From the NCBI GenBank assembly GCA_963575745.1, contig CAUYUJ010020281.1, forward strand, positions 1,408,869 through 1,472,868: a stretch of 64,000 nt of DNA, read 5' to 3'. A model generated the notes under the pieces. It searched no databases, had not been told where the DNA came from, and was given only the letters and a program-made list of their open reading frames with translations. The position numbers and the translations under genes were made by a program. The stretch's first letter is position 1. The number at the start of each line of letters is the position of its first letter. Below are positions 51,281 through 58,773 of the stretch, piece by piece. Origin of the DNA: Prorocentrum cordatum. Taxonomy: Eukaryota > Sar > Dinophyceae > Prorocentrales > Prorocentraceae.

Positions 51281-51358
51281 GAGGAGGAGGAGGAGGAGGA
51301 GGAGGAGGAGGTGGAGGAGGAGGAGGAGAAGGAGGAGGAGGAGGAGGCGGAGGAATCT
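51281..51358 (+). repeat. (GGA)n microsatellite
   Basis: GGAGGAGGA with GTGGA and GAAGG interruptions. Confidence 0.93.
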
Positions 51359-51528
51359 GGGATCTGAAAGCGGCCCCTGGACACCGAACAAAAACGCGGA
51401 CGGCCTCCACTCCCGGACCTCCGAAGGCGCAGGCAAGCTCCTGGTGCTAAGTGCCCCGGAGGCACCCGGAGGCTCCATGGCGAACCGCAGGCACAACAGG
51501 ACCTCGAACCTCGAGCTTCGACCCTCCC

Positions 51529-51699
51529 ATGATGGACCTGCTTTCCACCACCACCACCATAAGTTGGAGGGGGCAAGGAGGTGGAGGACGAGGTGGAGGA
51601 GGAAGAGGAGGAGGAGGAGGAGGACGAGGTGGAGGAGGAGGAGGAGGACCCCCTCCCTCTCCAACTTATGGTGGTGGTGGTGGGATTCAAGCCCATCAT
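51529..51699. mobile_element. Hairpin element with GGA loop (family HP), copy 2
   Basis: The left arm TGATGGACCTGCTTTCCACC, ACCACCATAAGTTGGAGGGGG is inverted on the right (CCCTCTCCAACTTATGGTGG, TTCAAGCCCATCATC). The loop is GGTGGAGGACGAGGTGGAGG-type repeat. The arms are better preserved than at 44.54 kb. Confidence 0.82.
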
Positions 51700-51840
51700 C
51701 CCAGGACATCCGACGTCGTGATGCGTTCGCAAACGTGGCTTCCCAAAGGTCTGGACCCCTTGCTGAGGACCAGGCTTTCGGCCCGACTCTTCGCTTGCAT
51801 GATCCCAGGGCCAGGAAGAAAAAAAAGCCCATCTCCCGCC

Positions 51841-52310
51841 GGTACTAAGGAGCCGAACTTTATATACCGACGCTTCTTCCGGCCCCGCACTGCAACTCGC
51901 ACTGAAAAAAACGGTTCCTGGTGTGTATATATATGGAATCCTGGTGTATACATGCTTCGCTGCTTCGCAGGGCCAACGGGGAGAAAACATACACCACACC
52001 GCCCCGACGTCGCCCCCGACCCCCAAAACAATTTGGACGCCCGAAATGAGTACGGAAAGAATAGGAACAATGCCCAACAACAAATGTTGTCTCAAACCAA
52101 CAGCGGCCGCTGTTGGGCAGGCGGCCTTCTGTCTCGAAAGGACACAGGCCGCGGCGGCGTGGACAGCGAGCCCAATTCAACATGAACAGAATCCGCTGTT
52201 TGGCATTGTACCCATTCTTTCCGTGCCCATTCGTTCGTGCAAAAACGAATCTTCTGGGGATCGAAAAGCAGCCCGCCACTGGTAATGCATATGCTCCAGC
52301 TTCCGGGAGA
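51841..52310 (+). mobile_element. Dispersed element family I, copy 2, interrupted by family G
   Basis: GCCGAACTTTATATACCGACGC, GGTTCCTGGTGTGTATA, ATCCTGGTGTATACATGC and CCCCGACGTCGCCCCCGACCC match copy 1 up to about 52030. The match resumes at about 52252 (GGGGATCGAAAAGCAGCCCGCC, ACTGGTAAT). The gap is a family G element. Confidence 0.7.
52032..52250. mobile_element. Inverted-repeat element family G, copy 2, nested in family I
   Basis: The left end GAGTACGGAAAGAATAGGAAC, AATGCCCAACA and the reverse complement of the right end GGGCACGGAAAGAATGGGTAC, AATGCCAAACAGC are inverted repeats. The interior ACCAACAGCGGCCGCTGTTGG is a palindrome (given in part). Comparison with the uninterrupted family I copy at 22.5 kb places the insertion between about 52030 and 52250. 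Confidence 0.75.
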
Positions 52311-52394
52311 TCCCTCCACCGCGCGAGGCCGCCTGGGCCAACCCTGGCTGCTGCAAGAAGGAAACGAGGCAGGGCTCCCACTGGCGCCCAGGGC

Positions 52395-52510
52395 GCGCCC
52401 CGCAGGCCCCGAGCCTCGAGCCTCGCGGCTCGAGGCTCGAGGCTCGAGCCTCGGGCCTCGAGCCTTGCCAACCTCGACCCTCGAACCTCTACCCTCGAGC
52501 CTTCCAGCAA
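52395..52510 (+). repeat. CCTCGAG / GGCTCGA repeat
   Basis: GCCTCGAGCCTCG, GGCTCGAGGCTCGAGG and CCTCGAACCT words. Several are self-complementary, so the tract can form small hairpins. Confidence 0.8.
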
Positions 52511-52517
52511 CCATTAA

Positions 52518-52667
52518 GTCAGGCCTGTCCTCCTACAGGGGGCTTTTGGACGAAATGTAACAAATAGTCCAACATATGCCCAAAGCACAAAAAATAGTCA
52601 AACAATCGTCCCCATATTTTTTATATATCATTTTTGACTATTCCTCCTGCAGAGGGACAGGCCTGAC
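52518..52667 (+). mobile_element. MITE family A, copy A7, flanked by TTAA on both sides
   Basis: Ends GTCAGGCCTGTCCTCCTACAGG and CCTGCAGAGGGACAGGCCTGAC are inverted repeats. TTAA precedes and follows the element. The interior has GCTTTTGGACGAAATG and CAATCGTCCCCATATTTTTT. 150 bases. Confidence 0.88.
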
Positions 52668-52703
52668 TTAAAGCAAGCACGCGCATGCCCTGGCTCTTTC
52701 CTC

Positions 52704-52826
52704 GCCATCGCTCGGTCGTCCCTTCACCGTGCGTTTTTCGGCCCCGTGCGTTTTTTGTTCGCACGGTGATCCTGGATGCCCCTCGATGGTCCTCGCCGAG
52801 GAGAATGCCCACGTCCGAGCGATGCC
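52704..52826. mobile_element. MITE family F, copy 2
   Basis: The left end GCCATCGCTCGGTCGT and the reverse complement of the right end, GGCATCGCTCGGACGT. The interior CGTGCGTTTTTCGG and CCTCGATGGTCCTCGCC match copy 1 at 16561-16684. Confidence 0.75.
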
Positions 52827-53785
52827 AAGGCACACGCGTGACCTGGCTTCTCCACTATCAGGTAGCCATGGGAAAGGGTCACAGGAAAAGGGGAAGGGTC
52901 ACGGGAAAGGTGGCTGGCGCCAGGGGCCCGGGAAAGGGTCACGAACAGCGACGACCACCACCACCATCACGAGAACAAATGCCTCGAGCTCTAGAAGACA
53001 GCTGCGCAAGATAATCAAATCAAACGGCAGAGCTCCTGCTGACACCTGGGGCGCGCCCCCTGTCCACCTGCGGCGGGCACGGCGCGCAACGCTGCTCCGG
53101 TATGGGGGCAGCCTCCTGCGGGTGCCGGCGCTGCCTGCCGCAACCGCCGCCTGCCGCCTGCTGCCGATGCTGACTGGCGATGCAAGCCCTCTCGGCCGCC
53201 CCCCTGCTGGAGGGGCAGCGAGAAGGGCGTGCCAGCTGTGGGCAGGTTTGCAGACCTCCCCCCCGAGGGGGGATTTGTGGACCCCCGCTGGGAAGGGTTT
53301 GTGGACCGCACCTCCCGTCAGGGGTTTGTCGACCTCCCCTGGGGGGGTGTGCGAACCCACCGCAGCAAGAAGGGTTTGCAAGCCCCGGGGTCTGTCTGGG
53401 GACGTCGGGAGCCCCTTGGGGGGCTCTTCGGGGGAATTGCAATCGTCGCCGCCTCCTCCCTCCTCCTCCGTTCTCCTCCTCGGGTGGGATCCCTCCGACC
53501 GGCCTCGCCTCCCCCGTCGACGTCGCCGTGGTCCCCGTCAACGCCATCGACATCGCCGCCGAAAGCTGTCGTCGCCACCGTCGCCGTCTTCGACGAAGAT
53601 CATCCCTGCTCCCCCCAGGCGAAGCCGGACCGGAAGAAACCAGCAGAAGCCGGCCGAAATACCGAATCGGCAGGAGTCGGATGGGGCGAACTCGAAATTG
53701 GAATCGTGAATCGGAATGTTCGCATCGAGTCGGATCGACTAGGCACCTTGGGAAATTGATTCGAATTGGCCCGGAGGAGTCGGAG
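52827..53785. other. Unassigned stretch with two short tandem repeats
   Basis: GGGAAAGGGTCACGGG-type units, four copies, lie at 52868-52950. GGGTTTGTGGACCnCCC-type units, about five copies at ~27-base spacing, lie at 53240-53390. The rest is unique and GC-rich with no recognised gene. Confidence 0.45.
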
Positions 53786-54085
53786 AGCGCCCTGAGAGGC
53801 AGGCCCCGAGAGGCCCACAAGGCCCCCCACAAGCCCCAAGACATTGTCAAGAGGCTCCCAAGGGGCTCCTAAGCGACCTCCAAACTGCCTCCAGAGGCCC
53901 CCGACAGCCCTTCGAAGAGAGATCCCGAGAAGCATCCATCAGGATTCTGACGGACCATCACGGTGGCGGGATGGTCTGCAGGCCAGTAGATAATCCAAGA
54001 CGCGCCTGAATTCGCCCGAGCGCCCCAAGAGAGCCCTCTGAGAGCCCTTACATATTCCCAAGCAAGCCCTCAACATAGTCATACA
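53786..54085 (+). repeat. Degenerate CCAAGAnGGCC array (family M), diverged
   Basis: CCCACAAGGCCCCCCACAAGC, CAAGAGGCTCCCAAGGGGC, CGCCCCAAGAGAGCCCTC. Weaker than the other arrays. Confidence 0.45.
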
Positions 54086-54379
54086 GGAACCTTTGATACG
54101 TCACTGCTGCGGGCTGCGAAAGCACATAACCTCATGCCCGTGAGAATAAACACTAGGGGATAATAAAGTTCGGGGTTCAGGGAGAGATAATAAAAGTAGC
54201 CCAGCAGACCTCAGCATAATCTCGAAGTAAGAGATGATCAAGAGGAGACCAAGCCGAGCACGTTTTGAGACATCCTTGGCGTTTAGTTTTCATAGAAATA
54301 TCCTCAACAATGGCTTATCTCGCTGGAATGGAGGAAGCTATATATAAAAAAGAAAAATAAAAAGAATAAATAATAAAAT
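54086..54379. other. AT-richer spacer
   Basis: GGGATAATAAAGTTCGGGGTTC and AGAGATAATAAAAGTAGC resemble words of the following tandem repeat. No gene recognised. Confidence 0.4.
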
Positions 54380-55045
54380 GAAAGAAATGATAGGAGGAGG
54401 AGAAGGACGAAGAGAAGAAAAAATCTCGAGTTTCAAATCTATTAGATTTTATTTACAAGCGCTTTATGAAAATTGTTTTTTTGTAAGTGCTCGTGTAGGG
54501 TAGCTCATGTGCCTCAATTTCCATGGATAATCAACCCCAGAGATAAAAAAGTTCAGGCGAGCGTGGGGACAGAGAGAAATATAAAAGAAGAAGAATACAG
54601 TAGAAGAATAATAAGAAAGAAGAAGAAGAGGATAATAAGAAGAGGACGAAGAAAGGAAAAATCCAAAGTTCCAAATCTATCAATTTTAATTTACAAACGC
54701 TTTATGAACATTGATTTTTTAAGTGCTCGTGTAGGGTAGCTCATGTGCTTCATTTTCCATGGATAATCAACCCCAGGGATAAAAAAGTTCAGGCGAGCGT
54801 GAGGACAGATAGAAATATAAAAGAAGAAGAGGAAAGTAGAAGAATAATAAGAAGAGAAGAAGAAGAGAAGAAGAAGAAGAGAAGAAGAACGGAAAAATGG
54901 AAAGTTCCAAATCTATCAATTTTAGTTTACAAACGCTTTATGCAAATTGATGTTTTAAAGTGCTCATGTAGGGTAGCTCATGAGCTCCCCTTTCCATGGA
55001 TAATCAACCCCAGAGATAAAAAAGTTCAGGCGCGCGCGGGGATAG
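54380..55045 (+). repeat. AT-rich ~237-bp tandem repeat, about three copies
   Basis: TTCCAAATCTATCAATTTTA begins units at about 54431, 54669 and 54905 (spacings 238 and 236). Each has TTTACAAACGCTTTATG, GTGTAGGGTAGCTCATG, TTTCCATGGATAATCAACCCC, AAAAAAGTTCAGGCG and an AGAAGAAGA tract. This is the most AT-rich segment of the window. Confidence 0.9.
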
Positions 55046-55068
55046 CAACATCGCTTGATGTTGCTATC
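55041..55068. other. Perfect 12-bp hairpin
   Basis: GATAGCAACATC, loop GCTT, GATGTTGCTATC. It closes the AT-rich array. Confidence 0.85.
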
Positions 55069-55919
55069 TCAACATAGCGTTTCGAGGTGATAATGAAGTT
55101 CGGCCTCAGCGCTCGCCGCCCAATTTGAATTTTGTATAGGGCGACGATAATCAACTCTAAACACTGAAGGGGGGGGGTCCCTTTATTATCATCGGCATGC
55201 GGTTAGGCAGATAGCTTGGCCCAGACGTGCTGCTCGTCGTACTCTCCTTGGTAACCTCATGGGGCTTCAAGGGAACTCTTCAGGGCGTCTGGTCCGAACC
55301 TTTCCGAACAACTCCGGCTGTTACCTTCATCATGGGTTTTCTTGTAGGATGAGAAGAAGAGGAACAAACCACACAAACATAAACCAAGAAATCCGCGCGG
55401 AGCGCCACAAAAGCTTATGTTTATGTGGCTTTGTGCTTCTTTTACAGAAGAAGGAAAAAGGGTCGACCTTACAAGGTGGTGCATTGAAGAAACAAAAGGA
55501 GACCTAGAAGGTGGTGCATCGAGAAAAGGGTCGACCTTAAAGGGTCGACCCTATAGAAAAATAACACAGAAGAAACATGATATAAGCAAGATGCAAACTG
55601 TGCTATTGTGGTTTATGCCGCCGACCCTTATTCGGGGATCTTCTGACACGGGTCAATCCAGACCCGGGTCAGTAGGAAACCAAAAACTGCAATGCAGGAA
55701 AAACAACCTGCAACGCAGGTCTTCGCAAACCCGGGTCAGCCAATGGGTGCGGCCGCCTCGCGGCCACGAGCGGCTCGCTAATCCGGCTTAGCCAGAGGTA
55801 GTCTTCGCAAGATCCTGCAGGATCCGGTGCCGTGGCTGACCCCCGTCTGCATTGACCTCCGTCTCTTGAGCCCCGACTTCTAAGGGTCGGCGGCACCGGC
55901 CATGAGGCCTTCACGCTGG
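55069..55919. other. Spacer with fragment of the T-hairpin arms and GGGTCGACC repeats
   Basis: 55370-55440 carries ACATAAACCAAGAAATCCGCGCGGA and TTATGTTTATGTGGC (given as landmarks), the arm words of the 46.5-kb hairpin with most of the middle deleted. GGGTCGACC recurs at 55459, 55529 and 55549. CAACCTGCAACGCAGG and ACCCGGGTCAG repeats follow before the TCC tract. Confidence 0.5.
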
Positions 55920-56158
55920 GGCCTCCTCCTCCTCCTCCTCCTCCTCCTCCTCCTCCGCTGGGGCCTCCTCCTCCTCCTCCTCCTCCTCCTCCTCCTCTCC
56001 TCCTCCTCCTCCTCCGCTGGGGCTCCTCCTCCTCCTCCTCCTCCTCCTCCTCCTCCTCCTCCTCCTCCTCCTCCTCCTCCTCTCCTCCTCCTCCTCCTCC
56101 TCCTCCTCCTCCTCCTCCTCCTCCTCCTCCTCCTCCTCCTCCTCCTCCTCCTCCTCCT
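55920..56158 (+). repeat. (TCC)n microsatellite at the 5' edge of LINE-2
   Basis: About 75 CTC/TCC units with three GCTGGGGC interruptions. The open frame through it reads poly-Leu and joins ORF1 by chance. Confidence 0.95.
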
Positions 56159-56176
56159 AGCCTTTCTGCTCTCAAG
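56156..56176 (+). other. Degenerate spliced-leader remnant at the LINE-2 5' end
   Basis: CCTAGCCTTTCTGCTCTCAAG aligns to the 21-base leader with about 17 matches if two single-base deletions and a two-base insertion are allowed. The TAGCC and CTCAAG ends are kept. Its place, directly between (TCC)n and the 5' UTR, is the same as in LINE-1, which strengthens a match that would be weak alone. Confidence 0.5.
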
Positions 56177-56261
56177 CATTGAGAGTTGCGGACGCGTACT
56201 TCAGAGAGGCGCCGCGTTCGCGAGCCAAGCTTTCCCCCGTCCACTGCTTTCGCTGTCGTGG

Positions 56262-57362
56262 ATGGGGCCCGATGTGCTTCCAGGGCCGCATCTCCCCCTC
56301 TGGGGATGTGGCAAGTGCGGGGCATTTGACAACTGGGCAAGCAGGGTCAAGTGCCGAGGATGTGGAAATTCCTGCCCCCAACGCGTGCTCGTGGCGGCCC
56401 AAGCTGCCGCCAACCGCGCTAAGGGAGGCGGAAAGGGGAGCCCAGCTGCTGCCAATGGAGGGAAGGGTCGGTGGGCCAATGGCCCGCCAGGTGGTCCAGG
56501 CGACGCCCAGGCCAAGACCATCCAAGCCATGCAGAAGCAGTTGGACGCCCTGCTCAAGGACAAGGAGAAGGACAACAAGCAGCAAGTTCAGTCTGCCCCT
56601 CCAGGCAGTGGCGGCGGCAGCGGCAACGGTGGCCCGTCCTACAAGGAGGTCATCAACTTCCTGCAGGCCAAGGGCATCCAGGGCGAGCTGGTGGCCTCTG
56701 TCACGGCTGCGCAGCAGCGTGAGGTCGCCGAGCACCCGCCTTCCGTGGTCACGGCTCGCTGGCGGGTCGAGAACCTGCGGAAGAAGAACGAGAAGTTCGA
56801 GCAGCAGCTACGCAAGCTTCAAGAGCGTCGAGCTGCCCTCGATGAGGAAGAGGCAGCCATCAAGGCCTCTGTGGAGTCGCTTCGCCGCGACCTGTCACAA
56901 GCTGAAGGTGTCTATGCTAAGGTGTCTGCCTCAGACCTTGGGGACTTGGTCAAGATCACCGAGGCCGCCTTGGACGAGTCGCTCCACGAAGACGCCGAGG
57001 TCAGGGCAGCCCTGGCCGTGCTGGACAAGCGCCAGAAGGAAGCGGTGGCCGCTCGAGGTGCTCCTGCTCAGCATCCTGGCGGTCCAGGCGGCAACGCTCC
57101 TCCTGGCGGCGATGGAGCTCCTGGAGCTTGCCGTGCCGAAGGGGCGCGAGGAGGTGAAGGCATCCCTGCAGCTGATGGAGACGGAGACGACATCGACATG
57201 GAGTTGCTGGGCCAAGGCGACCTTGAGTCGCGAACAGAAGACCTCAGGAAGGCCGCTGAGGAGCTCAGGGAAGCTGCCCCAGGAGAAGCTCAGGAGGCCG
57301 CCAAGCGCAAGTACGCCCAGGCTGCTGCAGCCTTGGGGATCAAACGAGCGCGGAGGCTTTGA
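56262..57362 (+). CDS. LINE-2 ORF1 protein: single zinc finger plus coiled coil
   Basis: 366 codons from the ATG at 56262, which is the first ATG after the spliced-leader remnant; the frame is open further up only because the TCC tract reads poly-Leu. Near the N-terminus is a finger LWGCGKCGAFDNWASRVK-C-R-G-C with the spacing W-x-C-x2-C-x4-N-x6-C-x2-C, the same as in LINE-1 ORF1 and like RanBP2-type fingers. A Gly/Ala/Lys-rich stretch follows, then a long Glu/Lys/Arg/Leu-rich region from about residue 160 (ENLRKKNEKFEQQLRKL, RRAALDEEEAAIKA) that looks like coiled coil. The end is basic (KRARRL). Likely an RNA-binding multimeric protein. The stop context CTT TGA C may allow a +1 shift into ORF2. 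Confidence 0.82.
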   Translation: MGPDVLPGPHLPLWGCGKCGAFDNWASRVKCRGCGNSCPQRVLVAAQAAANRAKGGGKGSPAAANGGKGRWANGPPGGPGDAQAKTIQAMQKQLDALLKDKEKDNKQQVQSAPPGSGGGSGNGGPSYKEVINFLQAKGIQGELVASVTAAQQREVAEHPPSVVTARWRVENLRKKNEKFEQQLRKLQERRAALDEEEAAIKASVESLRRDLSQAEGVYAKVSASDLGDLVKITEAALDESLHEDAEVRAALAVLDKRQKEAVAARGAPAQHPGGPGGNAPPGGDGAPGACRAEGARGGEGIPAADGDGDDIDMELLGQGDLESRTEDLRKAAEELREAAPGEAQEAAKRKYAQAAAALGIKRARRL

Positions 57363-57363
57363 C
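57357..57363 (+). promoter_or_regulatory. Candidate +1 frameshift site CTT TGA C at the ORF1/ORF2 junction
   Basis: The last ORF1 codon CTT is followed by TGA C. Slipping one base puts TTT in place of CTT, and GAC GAC CTC follows, in frame with ORF2 (GFDDLERFWDHN). CTT TGA C is the known +1 site of bacterial prfB, and CUU is the slipping codon of yeast Ty1. Use here is inferred from position only. Confidence 0.5.
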
Positions 57364-58773
57364 GACCTCGAGCGCTTCTGGGACCACAACGTCGTGGACG
57401 TCGACTGGTCGGAGGAGATCGGCTTTGCGGTGCCGTCGCTGCTCCCGCGGCCTGTGCAGGCCCTTTCGGGGGCTCTGGCTGAGCCGATCTGGCGTCGCGG
57501 GGGCTTGGCCCAAGCCGGCGCTGGGGAAGCTCCTGACTTCCAGGCTTGGCCTTCGCTGGGGCTGCACGTGGCTCGGCCACGACGGGGCCTCGGCCCGAAG
57601 GGCAGGGGGGCAGGGGATTCAGCCCCCGTTCGTCGAACCCCCCTGCCCGCATGCACGGGGAGTTCGAGTGCCTGCAGCGGCCCTTCGGCGTCATCGGTAT
57701 TGCAGCCTCATGCGGGGTCTCCCCAACTGGCCCGCTCCTCGGGGTTGGGGACACGGTCAGCTCAGAGGGCGTCGCCATCTTCGGCAGCGGGGTCTGCTTC
57801 TTCGGCTGCGACGGCTTGTTCTTCGCGTGGCGTTAGAACGCAACAGTCGTCGCCACCTGCCCTTCCCACCCCCAGGGCACCCTTTCCACAGGAGGCGGGG
57901 GGCTCAGTGCGTGGGGAGGGGGGGCAGGATGTTTTGCTGGCGCAGCTTTCTGACGCAGAAGTTAGATTGGCTGGCAGTGTGCGTGGCTACCCTCGTCCCC
58001 AAGTGGAGCCTGATTCGGATTCGGAAATACGTCGGTCAGAACCCGACGGGAGGGCGGAAGAACCTCCCGCTCGTAATCTTCTTGCGGACGATCGTGACTC
58101 TGGTGTAGCGCGGGGATCTGCTGACTTGTGCGTTTTTGGAGCCAATGTCAACAGCTGGTCTACGGCAGACACTGTAGTGAACTGGGTCCGAGATCAAGCA
58201 GACGTCGGAGGGTCTGGGGCGGCTTCTTGGGGTTTGGTCCAAAGCAAGTTCCAGGTGGTCACGCTCCAGGAGACTAGGTTGAAGTCCCCCGACAAGATCA
58301 TTTCGGCCCAGAGTTGGGCCCGCAGGAACGGGTACCAGGTGTCCCTCGGGAAGGCCCTCAGCACTGGCGACGGGCCCCTGCAAAGCTCTGGAGGAGTCGG
58401 TATTTTGGTTGCTGGGGAGATTGCTTCGAGGCCCTTGGATCTTCCAGGAGTGGGCAGGTTCGACGGGAGGATCGTAGGTCGGGTCATCAATGCGGGGTTC
58501 GACCAGGGCCTTGAGATCTACAGTGTCTATCTTGTCAACGACATAGGCGTGACGGGCGAGAATCTAGAGATTTTGGAAGTGTTGGGAGCGCTCCTATTGT
58601 GCAGTAAGCGTCCGTGGGTTGTGCAAGGTGATTGGAACTTCACGCCCGCGGCTCTCCAGCTATCAGGTTGGATACAGCATGTGCACGGTGTGCTAGCCGC
58701 TCCTGGCCAGGCAACTTGCTCGGCCTGCGCTCCTAGGACTGCCACGGAGAAGATAAGGAGGAGGAGGAGCTGA
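57358..58773 (+). CDS. LINE-2 ORF2 N-region and apurinic-type endonuclease
   Basis: This is the frame +1 to ORF1. It remains open far upstream inside ORF1, so a separate start cannot be fixed. After GFDDLERFWDHN comes ~240 codons of Ser/Ala/Pro/Gly-rich sequence, then the endonuclease: FGANVNSW near 58137, the metal-binding Glu in VTLQETRLK near 58262, GGVGILVA near 58393, and intact GDWN at 58627-58638. The ATCS block follows at about 58708. The frame then runs out of the fold at the GGA run (58756-58769) and stops at 58773, while the next conserved block (LDYFVVS, 58800-58820) is in the RT frame. A length change in the GGA run or a -1 shift would join them. The enzyme nicks target DNA for priming. 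Confidence 0.82.
   Translation, partial: FDDLERFWDHNVVDVDWSEEIGFAVPSLLPRPVQALSGALAEPIWRRGGLAQAGAGEAPDFQAWPSLGLHVARPRRGLGPKGRGAGDSAPVRRTPLPACTGSSSACSGPSASSVLQPHAGSPQLARSSGLGTRSAQRASPSSAAGSASSAATACSSRGVRTQQSSPPALPTPRAPFPQEAGGSVRGEGGQDVLLAQLSDAEVRLAGSVRGYPRPQVEPDSDSEIRRSEPDGRAEEPPARNLLADDRDSGVARGSADLCVFGANVNSWSTADTVVNWVRDQADVGGSGAASWGLVQSKFQVVTLQETRLKSPDKIISAQSWARRNGYQVSLGKALSTGDGPLQSSGGVGILVAGEIASRPLDLPGVGRFDGRIVGRVINAGFDQGLEIYSVYLVNDIGVTGENLEILEVLGALLLCSKRPWVVQGDWNFTPAALQLSGWIQHVHGVLAAPGQATCSACAPRTATEKIRRRRS

Noticed and set aside
55902-56261. N-terminal 120 residues of the longest frame through ORF1 of LINE-2 (poly-Leu)
   Set aside because: This is translation of the (TCC)n target. The spliced-leader remnant at 56156-56176 places the RNA start after most of it.
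56179-57357. Upstream part of the 864-codon frame overlapping ORF1 of LINE-2
   Set aside because: The zinc finger, coiled coil and first ATG after the leader are in the other frame. This part is open by chance and has no motif until the ORF1 stop.
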